Source: Arminella tubonensis
Lineage (GTDB): Bacteria; Pseudomonadota; Alphaproteobacteria; Rhizobiales; Rhizobiaceae
Reading direction: 5' to 3'
DNA: 64,000 bases
NCBI RefSeq assembly: GCF_003240585.1
Contig: NZ_PCDP01000028.1
Span: 96,549-160,548 of the forward strand
The notes under the pieces are model-generated. The model saw only the letters and a program-made list of their open reading frames with translations, was not told where the DNA came from and did not search any database. Both the position numbers and the translations under genes were made by a program. Of this stretch, positions 9,880 through 19,108 are shown one piece after another. Within the stretch, counting starts at the first letter, position 1; the number at the start of each line of letters is the position of its first letter.

Positions 9880-10746
9880 TCAGCCCTCCGCGTCGTAGGT
9901 CGTCATGACGGTGTAGAACACCCATGACAAAAGCAGGATGATGAGGAAGTAGACCAGCGACATCGCCGCCGCCGGACCGAGGTCAAATTGACCGAGGGCC
10001 GTCTTGACGAGGTCGATCGACAGGAAGGTCGTCGAATTGCCTGGCCCGCCGCCGGTGACAACAAACGGCTCCGTGTAGATCATGAAACTGTCCATGAACC
10101 GCAGGAGAACCGCGATCAGCAGCACGCGCTTCATCTTGGGAAGCTGGATGTAGCGGAAAACGGACCAGCCGGAGGCGCCGTCGATCTTCGCAGCCTGATA
10201 GTAGGCATCGGGGATGGATACTAGGCCGGCGTAGCAGAGCAGCACGACGAGGCTCGTCCAGTGCCACACATCCATCACGATGACGGTGATCCACGCATCG
10301 AGCGGATGCTGGACATAGTTGTAGTCGATGCCCAGCGCGTTGACATAGTAGCCAAGCAGCCCGATGTCGTTTCTGCCAAATACCTGCCAGATCGTGCCGA
10401 CGACATTCCACGGAATCAATAGCGGCAGCGCCATGAACACCAGGCAGAACGGGACTCCCAGTCCCTTCTTCGGCATGTTCAACGCGATAAAAATGCCAAG
10501 CGGTACTTCGATCAGAAGAATAATGGCCGAAAATACCAGATTGCGCCCCATGGAGGCCCAGAAGCGCGGCGAAGCGAGCAACTGGGTGAACCATTCGGTC
10601 CCTGCCCAGAAGAACTGATTGTTGCCGAACGTATCCTGCATCGAGTAGTTGACCACCGTCATCAAGGGAATGACGGCCGAGAAGGCAACCAGCAGCAGCA
10701 CCGGCAGCACTAGAAACCACGCCTTGTTGTTCCATGTCTTGTCCAT
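9880..10746 (-). CDS. glpP: Glycerol-type ABC transporter permease (MalF-like)
   Basis: A 288-residue inner-membrane permease, partner of the MalG-like subunit. It shows a first helix near residues 10-30 (WFLVLPVLLLVAFSAVIPLM), about five more helices, and an EAA motif at IPDAYYQAAKIDGASGWSVFRYIQLPKMK. It starts 3 bases after the upstream ATPase stop, which suggests translational coupling in the operon. Confidence 0.87.
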   Translation of the reverse strand: MDKTWNNKAWFLVLPVLLLVAFSAVIPLMTVVNYSMQDTFGNNQFFWAGTEWFTQLLASPRFWASMGRNLVFSAIILLIEVPLGIFIALNMPKKGLGVPFCLVFMALPLLIPWNVVGTIWQVFGRNDIGLLGYYVNALGIDYNYVQHPLDAWITVIVMDVWHWTSLVVLLCYAGLVSIPDAYYQAAKIDGASGWSVFRYIQLPKMKRVLLIAVLLRFMDSFMIYTEPFVVTGGGPGNSTTFLSIDLVKTALGQFDLGPAAAMSLVYFLIILLLSWVFYTVMTTYDAEG

Positions 10747-10749
10747 GGC

Positions 10750-11820
10750 TCAGGCCTCCCTGCCGACGCGCCAGCTATCGGCATAGATGCCAATCGCTGT
10801 TGGTTCGAAAGTGACGCGCGCCTCGCTTGGGATTTCGGCGTCTTCCGACGTGACGATCGCGAGCGGCTGACCGGCGAATTGCGCCCGGACGATCTTCAGC
10901 CTGCCAATATCCTCGACCTTGATGACGGTGATCGGCATGCCTTCGCGACCGATCCGGATGAACTCCGGGCGGATTCCCAATTCGGTCTTGGTCGCGCCCG
11001 TGGTCTTCGGCGCGTAGTCTAGCGTCAGGGTTTCGCCGCCCATCCGAACCGCATTTCCTTCGACCCTGGCTGGCATAAAATTCATGCCCGGGGAACCGAT
11101 GAAATAGCCGACGAAGGTATGGCTCGGGCGCTCGAAAAGCTCGGCGGGCGTCCCGATCTGGACGATCTCTCCGTCGTACATGACAACCACCTTGTCGGCG
11201 AAGGTCAGGGCCTCGGTCTGGTCATGGGTGACGTAGACCATGGTAAAGCCGAACTGCTTGTGCAGGCGCTTGAGCTGCGATCGCAAAACCCATTTCATGT
11301 GCGGATCGATGACCGTCAGCGGTTCGTCGAAGAGAATGGCGTTGACGTCCGAGCGCACAAGACCGCGCCCGAGAGAGATCTTCTGTTTCTGGTCGGCGGT
11401 AAGCCCCCGCGCCCGACGGTTGGCCCAGCCCGAAAGATCGATCATCTCGAGGATTTCGCGGACACGCCGATCGACTTCCGGCTCCGCGACACCGCGATTG
11501 CGCAGCGGAAAGGCGAGATTGTCGTAGACGGTCATCGTGTCGTAGATGACCGGAAACTGGAACACCTGCGCAATGTTGCGCTGCTGGGTCGACAGATCGG
11601 TGACGTCCTTGCCGTCGAATAGGATGCGGCCATGCGACGGCTGGACAAGGCCGGAAATGATGTTCAACAGGGTTGTCTTGCCACAGCCGGACGGGCCGAG
11701 CAGCGCATAGGCGCCGCCGTCGTTCCATTCGTGATCGACTTCCCTCAGCGCGTAGTCCTTCTCCGATTTCGGGTTGGGACCGTAGGCGTGCCGGATATGA
11801 TCGAGGGTGATGCGTGCCAT
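10750..11820 (-). CDS. glpT: Glycerol-type ABC transporter ATPase with degenerate signature motif
   Basis: A 356-residue nucleotide-binding subunit. The Walker A is canonical (GPSGCGKTT, about residues 42-50), and the Q-loop (VFQFPVIYDTMTV), Walker B (AILFDEPLTVIDP) and H-loop (YVTHDQTEAL) are present. The ABC signature, normally LSGGQ, reads LTADQKQKISLGRGL, so the two signature glycines are lost. The C-terminal OB-type regulatory domain is present. The partner ATPase upstream keeps LSGGQ but has an altered Walker A, so the pair looks like an asymmetric heterodimer. This feature recurs in GlpST-type systems. Confidence 0.87.
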   Translation of the reverse strand: MARITLDHIRHAYGPNPKSEKDYALREVDHEWNDGGAYALLGPSGCGKTTLLNIISGLVQPSHGRILFDGKDVTDLSTQQRNIAQVFQFPVIYDTMTVYDNLAFPLRNRGVAEPEVDRRVREILEMIDLSGWANRRARGLTADQKQKISLGRGLVRSDVNAILFDEPLTVIDPHMKWVLRSQLKRLHKQFGFTMVYVTHDQTEALTFADKVVVMYDGEIVQIGTPAELFERPSHTFVGYFIGSPGMNFMPARVEGNAVRMGGETLTLDYAPKTTGATKTELGIRPEFIRIGREGMPITVIKVEDIGRLKIVRAQFAGQPLAIVTSEDAEIPSEARVTFEPTAIGIYADSWRVGREA

Positions 11821-11830
11821 GGTGTTCCCT

Positions 11831-12910
11831 CTATGCCCGCTGTCCTGAAGTCACGATGGCACCGCCATCCGTACCGAACGCCATCAGATGTCGCGTGTCG
11901 ACGAAGACGTCGATTTCCGTGTCGGGATCAATGTCGTGAATGCCATGCGCCAGCATGACCCAACGGACGCCTGCATTGTCGAGATGCACGAAGCTCTCGG
12001 AACCGGTAATTTCCGACACAAGCGACCTTATCCGCAGTTTCGCGGCATTGCCCGTTTGCGGGGAAAGGCCGAGATGGTGGGGATGGAAGGCGATCGTGAT
12101 CGGCCCGTCGCCTATGCCGGTCATATGGGCCGGAACAGGAAAGACAGGCTTGCCGTCCCGATTGAAACTGCCGTCCAGCTTGGTGACATCGAGCAGGTTC
12201 AGCGGCGGATCGGCGAAGGTCTTTGCTGTGAGAAGATCGCCCGGATTGCGGTAGATATCGATCGTCGGTCCAAACTGAGTGATGCGGCCCGCGCTCAACG
12301 TCGCGGTGTTTCCGCCAAGCAGCAGAGCCTCGGATGGTTCCGTGGTCGCATAGACGAAGATCGCACCGGAGGCGGCAAAGATTTTCGGCAGCTCCTGGCG
12401 CAATTCCTCGCGCAGCTTGTAGTCGAGGTTTGCCAACGGCTCGTCGAGAAGAACCAGGCTAGCGTTCTTGACCAGAGCGCGGGCAAGAGCGGTGCGTTGC
12501 TGCTGGCCGCCGGAGAGATTGAGCGGCGTGCGGTCGAGAAAGGGCGTCAGCTTCAGCAACTCGGCGGCCTTGCGCACCTCGCGGTCGATGGTGGCCGCAT
12601 CCCTTCCGGAAATTCGCATCGGCGAGGCGATATTTTCGTAGACGGTCAGCGCCGGATAATTGATGAACTGCTGGTAGACCATGGCAATCTGGCGTTTCTG
12701 CACCGGAACCCCGGTGACGTCTGCACCATCGAAATGCACCGTTCCGCTGGTCGGCTTGTCGAGGCCGGCCATCAGCCGCATGAGCGACGTCTTGCCCGAC
12801 AGCGTCGGACCCAGCAGGACATTCAGCGTTCCTCGCTCCAAGATAAGATTGGTCGGGTGAATGTGATATTCACCGCTGACTACCTTGGCAGCATTCCTCA
12901 ATTCGAGCAT
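11831..12910 (-). CDS. glpS: Glycerol-type ABC transporter ATPase with altered Walker A
   Basis: A 359-residue nucleotide-binding subunit and first gene of the operon. The ATG at 12910 is chosen because GAGGAGGT lies about 10 bases upstream; an in-frame ATG at 12943 is weaker. The Walker A reads GPTLSGKTS: it keeps GKT but has LS where GC is usual. The signature is intact (LSGGQQQRTALARAL), the Walker B is LVLLDEPLANLD, and the position of the switch histidine reads VYATTEPSEAL, where threonine replaces the usual histidine of the TH(D/E) motif. Together with GlpT it forms a dimer with only some sites complete. Confidence 0.87.
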   Translation of the reverse strand: MLELRNAAKVVSGEYHIHPTNLILERGTLNVLLGPTLSGKTSLMRLMAGLDKPTSGTVHFDGADVTGVPVQKRQIAMVYQQFINYPALTVYENIASPMRISGRDAATIDREVRKAAELLKLTPFLDRTPLNLSGGQQQRTALARALVKNASLVLLDEPLANLDYKLREELRQELPKIFAASGAIFVYATTEPSEALLLGGNTATLSAGRITQFGPTIDIYRNPGDLLTAKTFADPPLNLLDVTKLDGSFNRDGKPVFPVPAHMTGIGDGPITIAFHPHHLGLSPQTGNAAKLRIRSLVSEITGSESFVHLDNAGVRWVMLAHGIHDIDPDTEIDVFVDTRHLMAFGTDGGAIVTSGQRA

Positions 12911-13541
12911 TCCAGTCTGCACCTCCTCAACACACAGAACCACATATCGCCAGCGCCAGGCTTCTCAGCCTACCACCGCGGCGATGCATTCCCTTGACAT
13001 GCTTGTTTCGCTTGGCGACAGACCGAGACCCCTCCGGTCATGCCCCGTGACATGCGCCACAGGTCCGCGGTCGGCCTTGACCGCTTTGCAGGCGATCCCA
13101 TGGCCGTTGCTCCCACTGCCGACAGCAAAAATATCGTAGACCCCGTCGCTCACTCGTCTCTCCCCCCGGAGTTCCTCTTTTTCGCATTGACCCAAACAAA
13201 AGCCGAAACGAAAGCCAGACAAGTTAAAATGAAATTCAATCGAATGTCAAAAGAATGTCACTCGGTATTGGAAAGTTTATTTTTCGCGCTCCGAAATATC
13301 TGCCTCCGACTTTCCTACTGCATGGAATACTCGCATCGCGCGAGCCACGCCTTGCCGTCAAGGAACCAGCGCGGGCGCTCGCAAATGGGCACTTTCCCGA
13401 GGTACCAGACATTCTGAACAGGCGGTACGCACGCCGATCGCAGACTGCTGAGCTCCCCGACATTCTGTCAGGTCCGCCGTCCGAAACCGGAGCTATGAAT
13501 GCCAGGATGAATATACAGCCGTGAGGGCCAGCGCGGCAACT
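12911..13541 (-). promoter_or_regulatory. Long leader and promoter region of the glp-type operon
   Basis: There is no convincing gene in these 631 bases. On the minus strand a sigma-70-like promoter fits TTGACA (13245-13250) and TTAACT (13222-13227) with a 17-base spacer. The -35 overlaps an 8-bp direct repeat, GAATGTCA at 13242-13249 and 13253-13260, spaced 11 bases start to start, a candidate regulator site. Transcription from here would leave a leader of about 300 nt before glpS. No known riboswitch was recognised in it. Confidence 0.4.
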
Positions 13542-14246
13542 TTACTTCGAGTAAAGCGCCCTTGAGCGTTCCAGATGCCTCAAGACCGACGCTTCCGCGC
13601 CTTCGACATCGTGTTCGGCAATAGAATCCAAGATCTCTTTGTGTTCGACCAGCGTGAATTTTTCCTTGCCGGTCCAGATCAGCATCTCGGTGTGATACTG
13701 TTTCAGCCACGCCAGCATTGCCTCGCTCACGGCTACATAGAGCGGATTGCCGGAAATCTGCGCTATGCGGGTGTGAAACTGCATGTCAGCGGCTATAAAT
13801 TCGTCTGCATGGCCGAGAAAGCCGTGCTGTTCCTCAAGAATCCTCTGAAGATCCTCGATATCCTGGGCGTTCGCTTTCGCCGCTGCCTCGCGAGCCATTC
13901 CCCTTTCGAAGAAGATGCGCGCGCTTTTCAGATGCTCGAGCGAGTCTGCCGACTGCGACAGCATGATCTTCGCGGTCAGGTCGACCTGTCGAAACAGCGA
14001 TCTCGCCGTCAATTCAAGAACCTTGGCGCGTTCGCCGTGGGAGATGACGACGAGACCCATGCTGGCCAGCGACTGCATGGCCTCGCGAATGGCCGGCCTG
14101 CCGACACCGAACCGTTCCATCAGGACGCGTTCCGACGGCATTTCGTCGCCCGGTCTTAATTCACCCGACGTGATCAAGCGCTCCAACCGGTCAAAAACCT
14201 GGTCGGACAGTTTTCGACGCACAATCGGTTCGATCGGTTGGCTCAT
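13542..14246 (-). CDS. FadR/NanR-type GntR regulator, likely of the D-apiose operon
   Basis: A 234-residue GntR-family regulator with a FadR-type C-terminal domain. The N-terminal winged helix (about residues 8-75) reads KLSDQVFDRLERLITSGELRPGDEMPSERVLMERFGVGRPAIREAMQSLASMGLV. The all-helical FCD domain follows, with likely metal/ligand residues in ADMQFHTRIAQISGN and HKEILDSIAEHD. It is divergent from oiaX, and the shared intergenic region has a palindrome whose core TGGTATAA matches the site known for E. coli NanR. It is thus the probable repressor of the D-apiose genes. It could also affect the glp-type operon downstream on its own strand. An in-frame TTG at 14264 is an alternative start. 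Confidence 0.85.
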   Translation of the reverse strand: MSQPIEPIVRRKLSDQVFDRLERLITSGELRPGDEMPSERVLMERFGVGRPAIREAMQSLASMGLVVISHGERAKVLELTARSLFRQVDLTAKIMLSQSADSLEHLKSARIFFERGMAREAAAKANAQDIEDLQRILEEQHGFLGHADEFIAADMQFHTRIAQISGNPLYVAVSEAMLAWLKQYHTEMLIWTGKEKFTLVEHKEILDSIAEHDVEGAEASVLRHLERSRALYSK

Positions 14247-14363
14247 GGTCTCTCGCTGGCTCAAGGCATTTCCCCTTTATGCATCTTCGAACCCGCCGAC
14301 GAAAGCCACTCTTTTGCCGCGCGGCAGAGATGTCACGGGAAAAACCTGTTGCAAAATCGGGAT

Positions 14364-14386
14364 ACTCATTATACCAGATGATGAGT
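14364..14386. promoter_or_regulatory. Candidate FadR/NanR-type operator upstream of oiaX
   Basis: A palindrome with perfect 6-bp ends, ACTCAT (14364-14369) and ATGAGT (14381-14386), enclosing TATACC. The first 14 bases, ACTCATTATACCAG, recur exactly at 17112-17125 before apnO. On the minus strand this reads CTGGTATAATGAGT and contains the GGTATA hexamer bound by NanR-type regulators. Confidence 0.6.
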
Positions 14387-14433
14387 TGGCGCCATGGTGA
14401 TTTTTCTGGCGAGAGGAGCAACTGGTTTCCGCG

Positions 14434-15693
14434 ATGATGATCACCCTGACATACCGCATCGAGACATCCGGCAGCGTCGAGGCGATGGCCGCCAAGATTG
14501 CAAGCGACCAGTCGACCGGTACCTTCGTTGCCGTTCCCGGCGAGACGGAGGAACTGAAGGCCCGCGTCGCGGCGCGCGTGCTTGCAATCCGTCCGCTTGA
14601 CGACGCCGAGCACCCGACATGGCCGGAACTGGCTGAGGGCCATGGCCCGATCCGCCGCGCCGACACGGATATTGCTTTTCCGCTGGATGCCATAGGCACC
14701 GATCTGTCAGCGCTGATGACCATTGCGATCGGCGGTGTCTTCTCGATCAAGGGCATGACCGGCATTCGCATCGTCGACATGAAGCTGCCGGATGCGTTTC
14801 GCGAGGCCCATCCCGGACCGCAATTCGGCATTGCCGGCAGCCGCCGTCTCACCAACGTGCATGACCGGCCGATCATCGGGACAATCGTAAAGCCGGCGGT
14901 CGGGCTAAGGCCGACCGAAACGGCAGGTCTCGTCGGTGAACTGGTCCAGTCCGGCGTCGATTTCATCAAGGACGACGAGAAGCTAATGAGCCCGGTTTAT
15001 TCGCCGCTCAGGCAGCGCGTCGCGGCAATCATGCCGCTGATCCTCGATCAGGAGCAGAAGACCGGCAAGAAGGTCATGTATGCCTTCGGCATTTCGCACG
15101 CCGATCCCGACGAGATCATGCGAAACCATGATCTTGTTCTCAAGGCCGGTGGCAACTGCGCCGTCGTCAACATCAATTCGATCGGCATGGGTGGCGTCAC
15201 TTTCCTGCGCAAGCGCTCTGGCCTCGTGTTGCATGCCCACCGCAACGGCTGGGATCTGCTGACCCGCAGCCCAGGGGCCGGCATGGACTTCAAGGTCTGG
15301 CAACAATTCTGGCGGCTGATCGGCGTTGATCAGTTTCAGATCAACGGCATCCGCGTGAAATATTGGGAGCCGGACGAGAGCTTTGTCGAATCCTTCAAGG
15401 CCGTCAGCACGCCTCTGTTTGACCCCGCCGACTGCCCCCTCCCGGTCGCCGGCTCCGGTCAATGGGGTGGCCAGGCGCCGGAGACCTATCAGCTTACAGG
15501 CCGCACGACCGACCTCCTCTATCTCTGTGGCGGCGGCATCGTCAGCCATCCGGGTGGCCCGACCGCTGGCGTCCGTGCCGTGCAGCAGGCTTGGCAGGCC
15601 GCCGTGGCCGACATCCCGCTGGAAACCTACGCCAAGGATCATCCAGAGCTTGCCGCCTCTATCCGTAAATTCGGAAACGGCAGGGAAGCGTGA
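14434..15693 (+). CDS. oiaX: 3-oxo-isoapionate-4-phosphate transcarboxylase/hydrolase (RuBisCO-like protein)
   Basis: A 419-residue RuBisCO large-subunit homologue that does not fix carbon. In the D-apiose pathway OiaX splits 3-oxo-isoapionate 4-phosphate into 3-phosphoglycerate and glycolate. RuBisCO landmarks are visible: GTIVKPAVGL (loop 1 lysine, about residue 153), GVDFIKDDEKLMSP with the carbamylatable-lysine region and Mg ligands (about 175-188), and HAHRNG (about 269). The C-terminal phosphate-binding glycines lie in LCGGGIVSHPGG. The assignment rests on co-location with oiaK, apnO, apsD and apnL, the known R. etli-type gene set. The stop overlaps the GTG of oiaK. GAGGAG lies about 15 bases before the start, a long spacing; a second ATG follows immediately. 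Confidence 0.87.
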   Translation: MMITLTYRIETSGSVEAMAAKIASDQSTGTFVAVPGETEELKARVAARVLAIRPLDDAEHPTWPELAEGHGPIRRADTDIAFPLDAIGTDLSALMTIAIGGVFSIKGMTGIRIVDMKLPDAFREAHPGPQFGIAGSRRLTNVHDRPIIGTIVKPAVGLRPTETAGLVGELVQSGVDFIKDDEKLMSPVYSPLRQRVAAIMPLILDQEQKTGKKVMYAFGISHADPDEIMRNHDLVLKAGGNCAVVNINSIGMGGVTFLRKRSGLVLHAHRNGWDLLTRSPGAGMDFKVWQQFWRLIGVDQFQINGIRVKYWEPDESFVESFKAVSTPLFDPADCPLPVAGSGQWGGQAPETYQLTGRTTDLLYLCGGGIVSHPGGPTAGVRAVQQAWQAAVADIPLETYAKDHPELAASIRKFGNGREA

Positions 15694-17039
15694 CCGACAT
15701 GGCTGATCGCAACCTGCTCCTAAGCTACTATGGCGACGACTTCACCGGATCGACCGACGTGATGGAAGCACTCGCTTCAAATGGCGTCCCGACGGTACTG
15801 TTCATGGATATACCCGACGAGGCTCTTCTGGCACGTTTCGCCGACTGTCGGGCAATCGGCATTGCCGGCACCAGCCGCAGCGAAACGCCGCAATGGATGG
15901 ACGAACATCTTTTGCCTGATATCGACTGGCTGAAGAGCCTCGGCGCCGATATCTGCCACTACAAGGTCTGCTCGACGTTCGATTCCAGCCCCGGAATTGG
16001 CAATATCGGCAAAGCAATCGAGATCGGCAGGCAAACCTTCGGCCAGGAAATGGTGCCGGTCATTGTCGGTGCGCCGCAGCTGAAGCGCTACACGGCATTC
16101 GGCAATCTATTCGCCGCCTATCAGGGCGCCATCTACCGCATCGACCGGCATCCGGTCATGAGCCGCCACCCGGTAACGCCGATGGCCGAGGCAGATCTTG
16201 CCATTCACCTCTCATACCAGACGACACTTGGCATCGCAGTCGCGGATCTCGCCTTGCTCAGCGCCGATGATGCCGACGCGCGCATCGATGCATTGGCCAA
16301 AGAGCGCGATGGAATATTGCTTCTCGACGTCGACAGCACTGAATCCCAGGCCCGGGCAGGTCGACAGCTCTGGCGGTTGCGTCAACCGGGCGGATGGTTC
16401 GTTGCTGGTTCCTCCGGCGTCGAATATGCCCTGCTGGCCGCTTGGCGGGCCGGGGGCCTCAGCGGGGGCAAGATCGCGTTCCCTCTGCCGGGCAAGGTCG
16501 ATCGCCTTGCGGTCGTCTCCGGGAGTGTCTCGCCGACGACCGAGCGCCAGATCCGCCATGCGACCGAAAATGGCTTTGGCGGCATCGGTGTCGATCCTCT
16601 TTCGCTCGTCGGTAAAGACGGCGAACAGGCAATCGAACGCGCCATCGCCGCCGGGCTGCGGATCCTGAAAAACGGTCACAGCGTCGTTCTTCATACGGCG
16701 CTTGGGCCATCGGCTGATCGCGGCGACGACATCGACCGGATGCCCGGCGCCCGCCATCGCCTCGGACGCGCGCTCGGAACGATCCTTCGGCGACTTGTCG
16801 AAGCCGAGAACCTCGGCCGCGCCGTCATCGCCGGCGGCGACACGTCAAGTCACGCGCTCAAGGAATTGCATGTGCAGGCGTTGACGACGCTTCTGCCATT
16901 GCCGCGGACACCCGGCTCGCCGCTTTGCACCGCCCACGGCACCTATCCCGCCACCAACGGGCTGCAGATCGCATTGAAAGGCGGGCAGGTCGGAACCGAC
17001 AGCTATTTCTCACAGATTCGCGACGGACTTCCGGCATAG
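15690..17039 (+). CDS. oiaK: 3-oxo-isoapionate kinase (four-carbon acid sugar kinase family)
   Basis: A 449-residue two-domain kinase of the DUF1537/four-carbon acid sugar kinase family. It phosphorylates 3-oxo-isoapionate to its 4-phosphate using ATP. The N-terminal substrate domain starts YYGDDFTGSTDVMEAL (the family DDFTGS motif near residue 14-20). The C-terminal nucleotide-binding domain carries VVSGSVSPTTERQI and the glycine-rich VIAGGDTSSHALK (about residues 385-397). The GTG start overlaps the oiaX stop (GTGA); ATG at 15699 is an alternative. The tight coupling to oiaX supports sequential steps. Confidence 0.86.
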   Translation: MTDMADRNLLLSYYGDDFTGSTDVMEALASNGVPTVLFMDIPDEALLARFADCRAIGIAGTSRSETPQWMDEHLLPDIDWLKSLGADICHYKVCSTFDSSPGIGNIGKAIEIGRQTFGQEMVPVIVGAPQLKRYTAFGNLFAAYQGAIYRIDRHPVMSRHPVTPMAEADLAIHLSYQTTLGIAVADLALLSADDADARIDALAKERDGILLLDVDSTESQARAGRQLWRLRQPGGWFVAGSSGVEYALLAAWRAGGLSGGKIAFPLPGKVDRLAVVSGSVSPTTERQIRHATENGFGGIGVDPLSLVGKDGEQAIERAIAAGLRILKNGHSVVLHTALGPSADRGDDIDRMPGARHRLGRALGTILRRLVEAENLGRAVIAGGDTSSHALKELHVQALTTLLPLPRTPGSPLCTAHGTYPATNGLQIALKGGQVGTDSYFSQIRDGLPA

Positions 17040-17111
17040 GCCGGGAGCCTCCGATCGCCGCCGTGAAAGCGAGCGCGCGAAGGCCGCTAACGTCATGTGG
17101 AATACTCATTG

Positions 17112-17135
17112 ACTCATTATACCAGTTGCGATACC
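17112..17135. promoter_or_regulatory. Second NanR-type operator, upstream of apnO
   Basis: ACTCATTATACCAG (17112-17125) is an exact copy of the site before oiaX. A second half-site, GATACC (17130-17135), lies 12 bases after TATACC (17118-17123). This suggests that apnO and the genes after it have their own regulated promoter within the apiose cluster. Confidence 0.55.
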
Positions 17136-17166
17136 ACAGTTGAAAACTGACAGGGGTTTGGGAAAC

Positions 17167-17994
17167 ATGGTTGCGATTGCACTCTTCGGCGCCGGCGGCA
17201 AAATGGGTTACCGGCTCGCCAAGAATCTGAAAGGGTCGCGTTTCGACGTGCGTCATGTCGAAGTCAGCGATGCCGGCAAGCAGCGGCTGAAGGCTGACCT
17301 CGATCTTTCCTGCCTCGACGCCGACACGGCGCTTTTGGGCGCCGACGTGGTCATCCTGGCGGTTCCGGATACCGCAATCGGCAAGGTTGCCGCTGGCATT
17401 TCCGAGAAGCTGAAGGCGGGGACGATGGTGATCGCGCTCGACGCTGCGGCTCCGTTTGCAGGTCATCTTCCGAACCGCGACGACCTTACTTATTTCGTTA
17501 CCCATCCCTGCCACCCGCCGATCTTCAACGACGAGACGGAGATGGCCGCGAAGAAGGACCATTTCGGCGGCCTGTTCGCCAAGCAGCATATTGTTTCCGC
17601 CCTGATGCAAGGCCCCGAAGACGCCTACGCACTCGGCGAGGAAATCGCCAGGGTCATCTGGGCTCCCGTCATGCGTTCGCACCGCGTCACCGTCGATCAG
17701 ATGGCGATGCTGGAACCGGGCCTCTCCGAAACGGTCTGTGCTTCGCTGCTCGTCGTCATGCGCCAGGCCATGGACGAATGCGTGTCACGCGGTGTGCCAG
17801 CCGAGGCGGCCCGCGACTTCCTGCTCGGCCACATGAATGTGCTTGGCGCCGTGATCTTCAAGGAAGTCGACGGCGTGTTCTCGGATGCTTGCAACAAGGC
17901 GATCGAGTTCGGCATCCCTGCGCTGATGCGAGACGACTGGAAAAAAGTTTTCGAACCCGCGGAGATCGCCGAAAGCATTCGGCGCATCACCTGA
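17167..17994 (+). CDS. apnO: D-apionate oxidoisomerase
   Basis: A 275-residue NAD(P)-dependent enzyme related to 6-phosphogluconate/hydroxyisobutyrate dehydrogenases. In the D-apiose pathway ApnO oxidises and rearranges D-apionate to 3-oxo-isoapionate. The start MVAIALFGAGGKMGYRLAKNL gives an immediate Rossmann GxGGxxG loop. The substrate region THPCHPPIFNDETEM and the C-terminal helical domain (LEPGLSETVCASLLVVMRQAMDECVSRGV) resemble the phosphogluconate dehydrogenase C-terminal-domain family used for annotation of ApnO. It has its own upstream operator and precedes the ABC importer genes. Confidence 0.84.
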   Translation: MVAIALFGAGGKMGYRLAKNLKGSRFDVRHVEVSDAGKQRLKADLDLSCLDADTALLGADVVILAVPDTAIGKVAAGISEKLKAGTMVIALDAAAPFAGHLPNRDDLTYFVTHPCHPPIFNDETEMAAKKDHFGGLFAKQHIVSALMQGPEDAYALGEEIARVIWAPVMRSHRVTVDQMAMLEPGLSETVCASLLVVMRQAMDECVSRGVPAEAARDFLLGHMNVLGAVIFKEVDGVFSDACNKAIEFGIPALMRDDWKKVFEPAEIAESIRRIT

Positions 17995-18050
17995 GCACCC
18001 GGAGAGCATTCCGCTCTTCTATCCGTCGGTCCCGCCGGGAACGGGGCTGA

Positions 18051-19013
<963 letters not shown>

Positions 19014-19034
19014 TCTCTCGCGGATCCGACATCA

Positions 19035-19065
19035 ACGGAGAGCAAGGACAGGCCTTGCTCTCCGT
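19035..19065 (+). promoter_or_regulatory. Intercistronic mRNA hairpin after the binding-protein gene
   Basis: A perfect 13-bp inverted repeat, ACGGAGAGCAAGG (19035-19047) and CCTTGCTCTCCGT (19053-19065), with a 5-nt loop. It begins 21 bases after the binding-protein stop. No T-run follows, so it is more likely a 3'-end stabiliser or partial terminator that lowers expression of downstream subunits than a full terminator. Confidence 0.65.
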
Positions 19066-19108
19066 CCTATATTGTTCAATGCCGATGAAGTGCAGGGTGG
19101 AGATGCCG

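Noticed and set aside
11888..12997. Plus-strand open frame of 369 codons
   Set aside because: It is the antisense shadow of the glpS-type ATPase.
14434..15693. RuBisCO large subunit for carbon fixation
   Set aside because: Shorter than true RuBisCO, no small subunit or phosphoribulokinase, and embedded in the D-apiose gene set; it is the OiaX-type RuBisCO-like protein.
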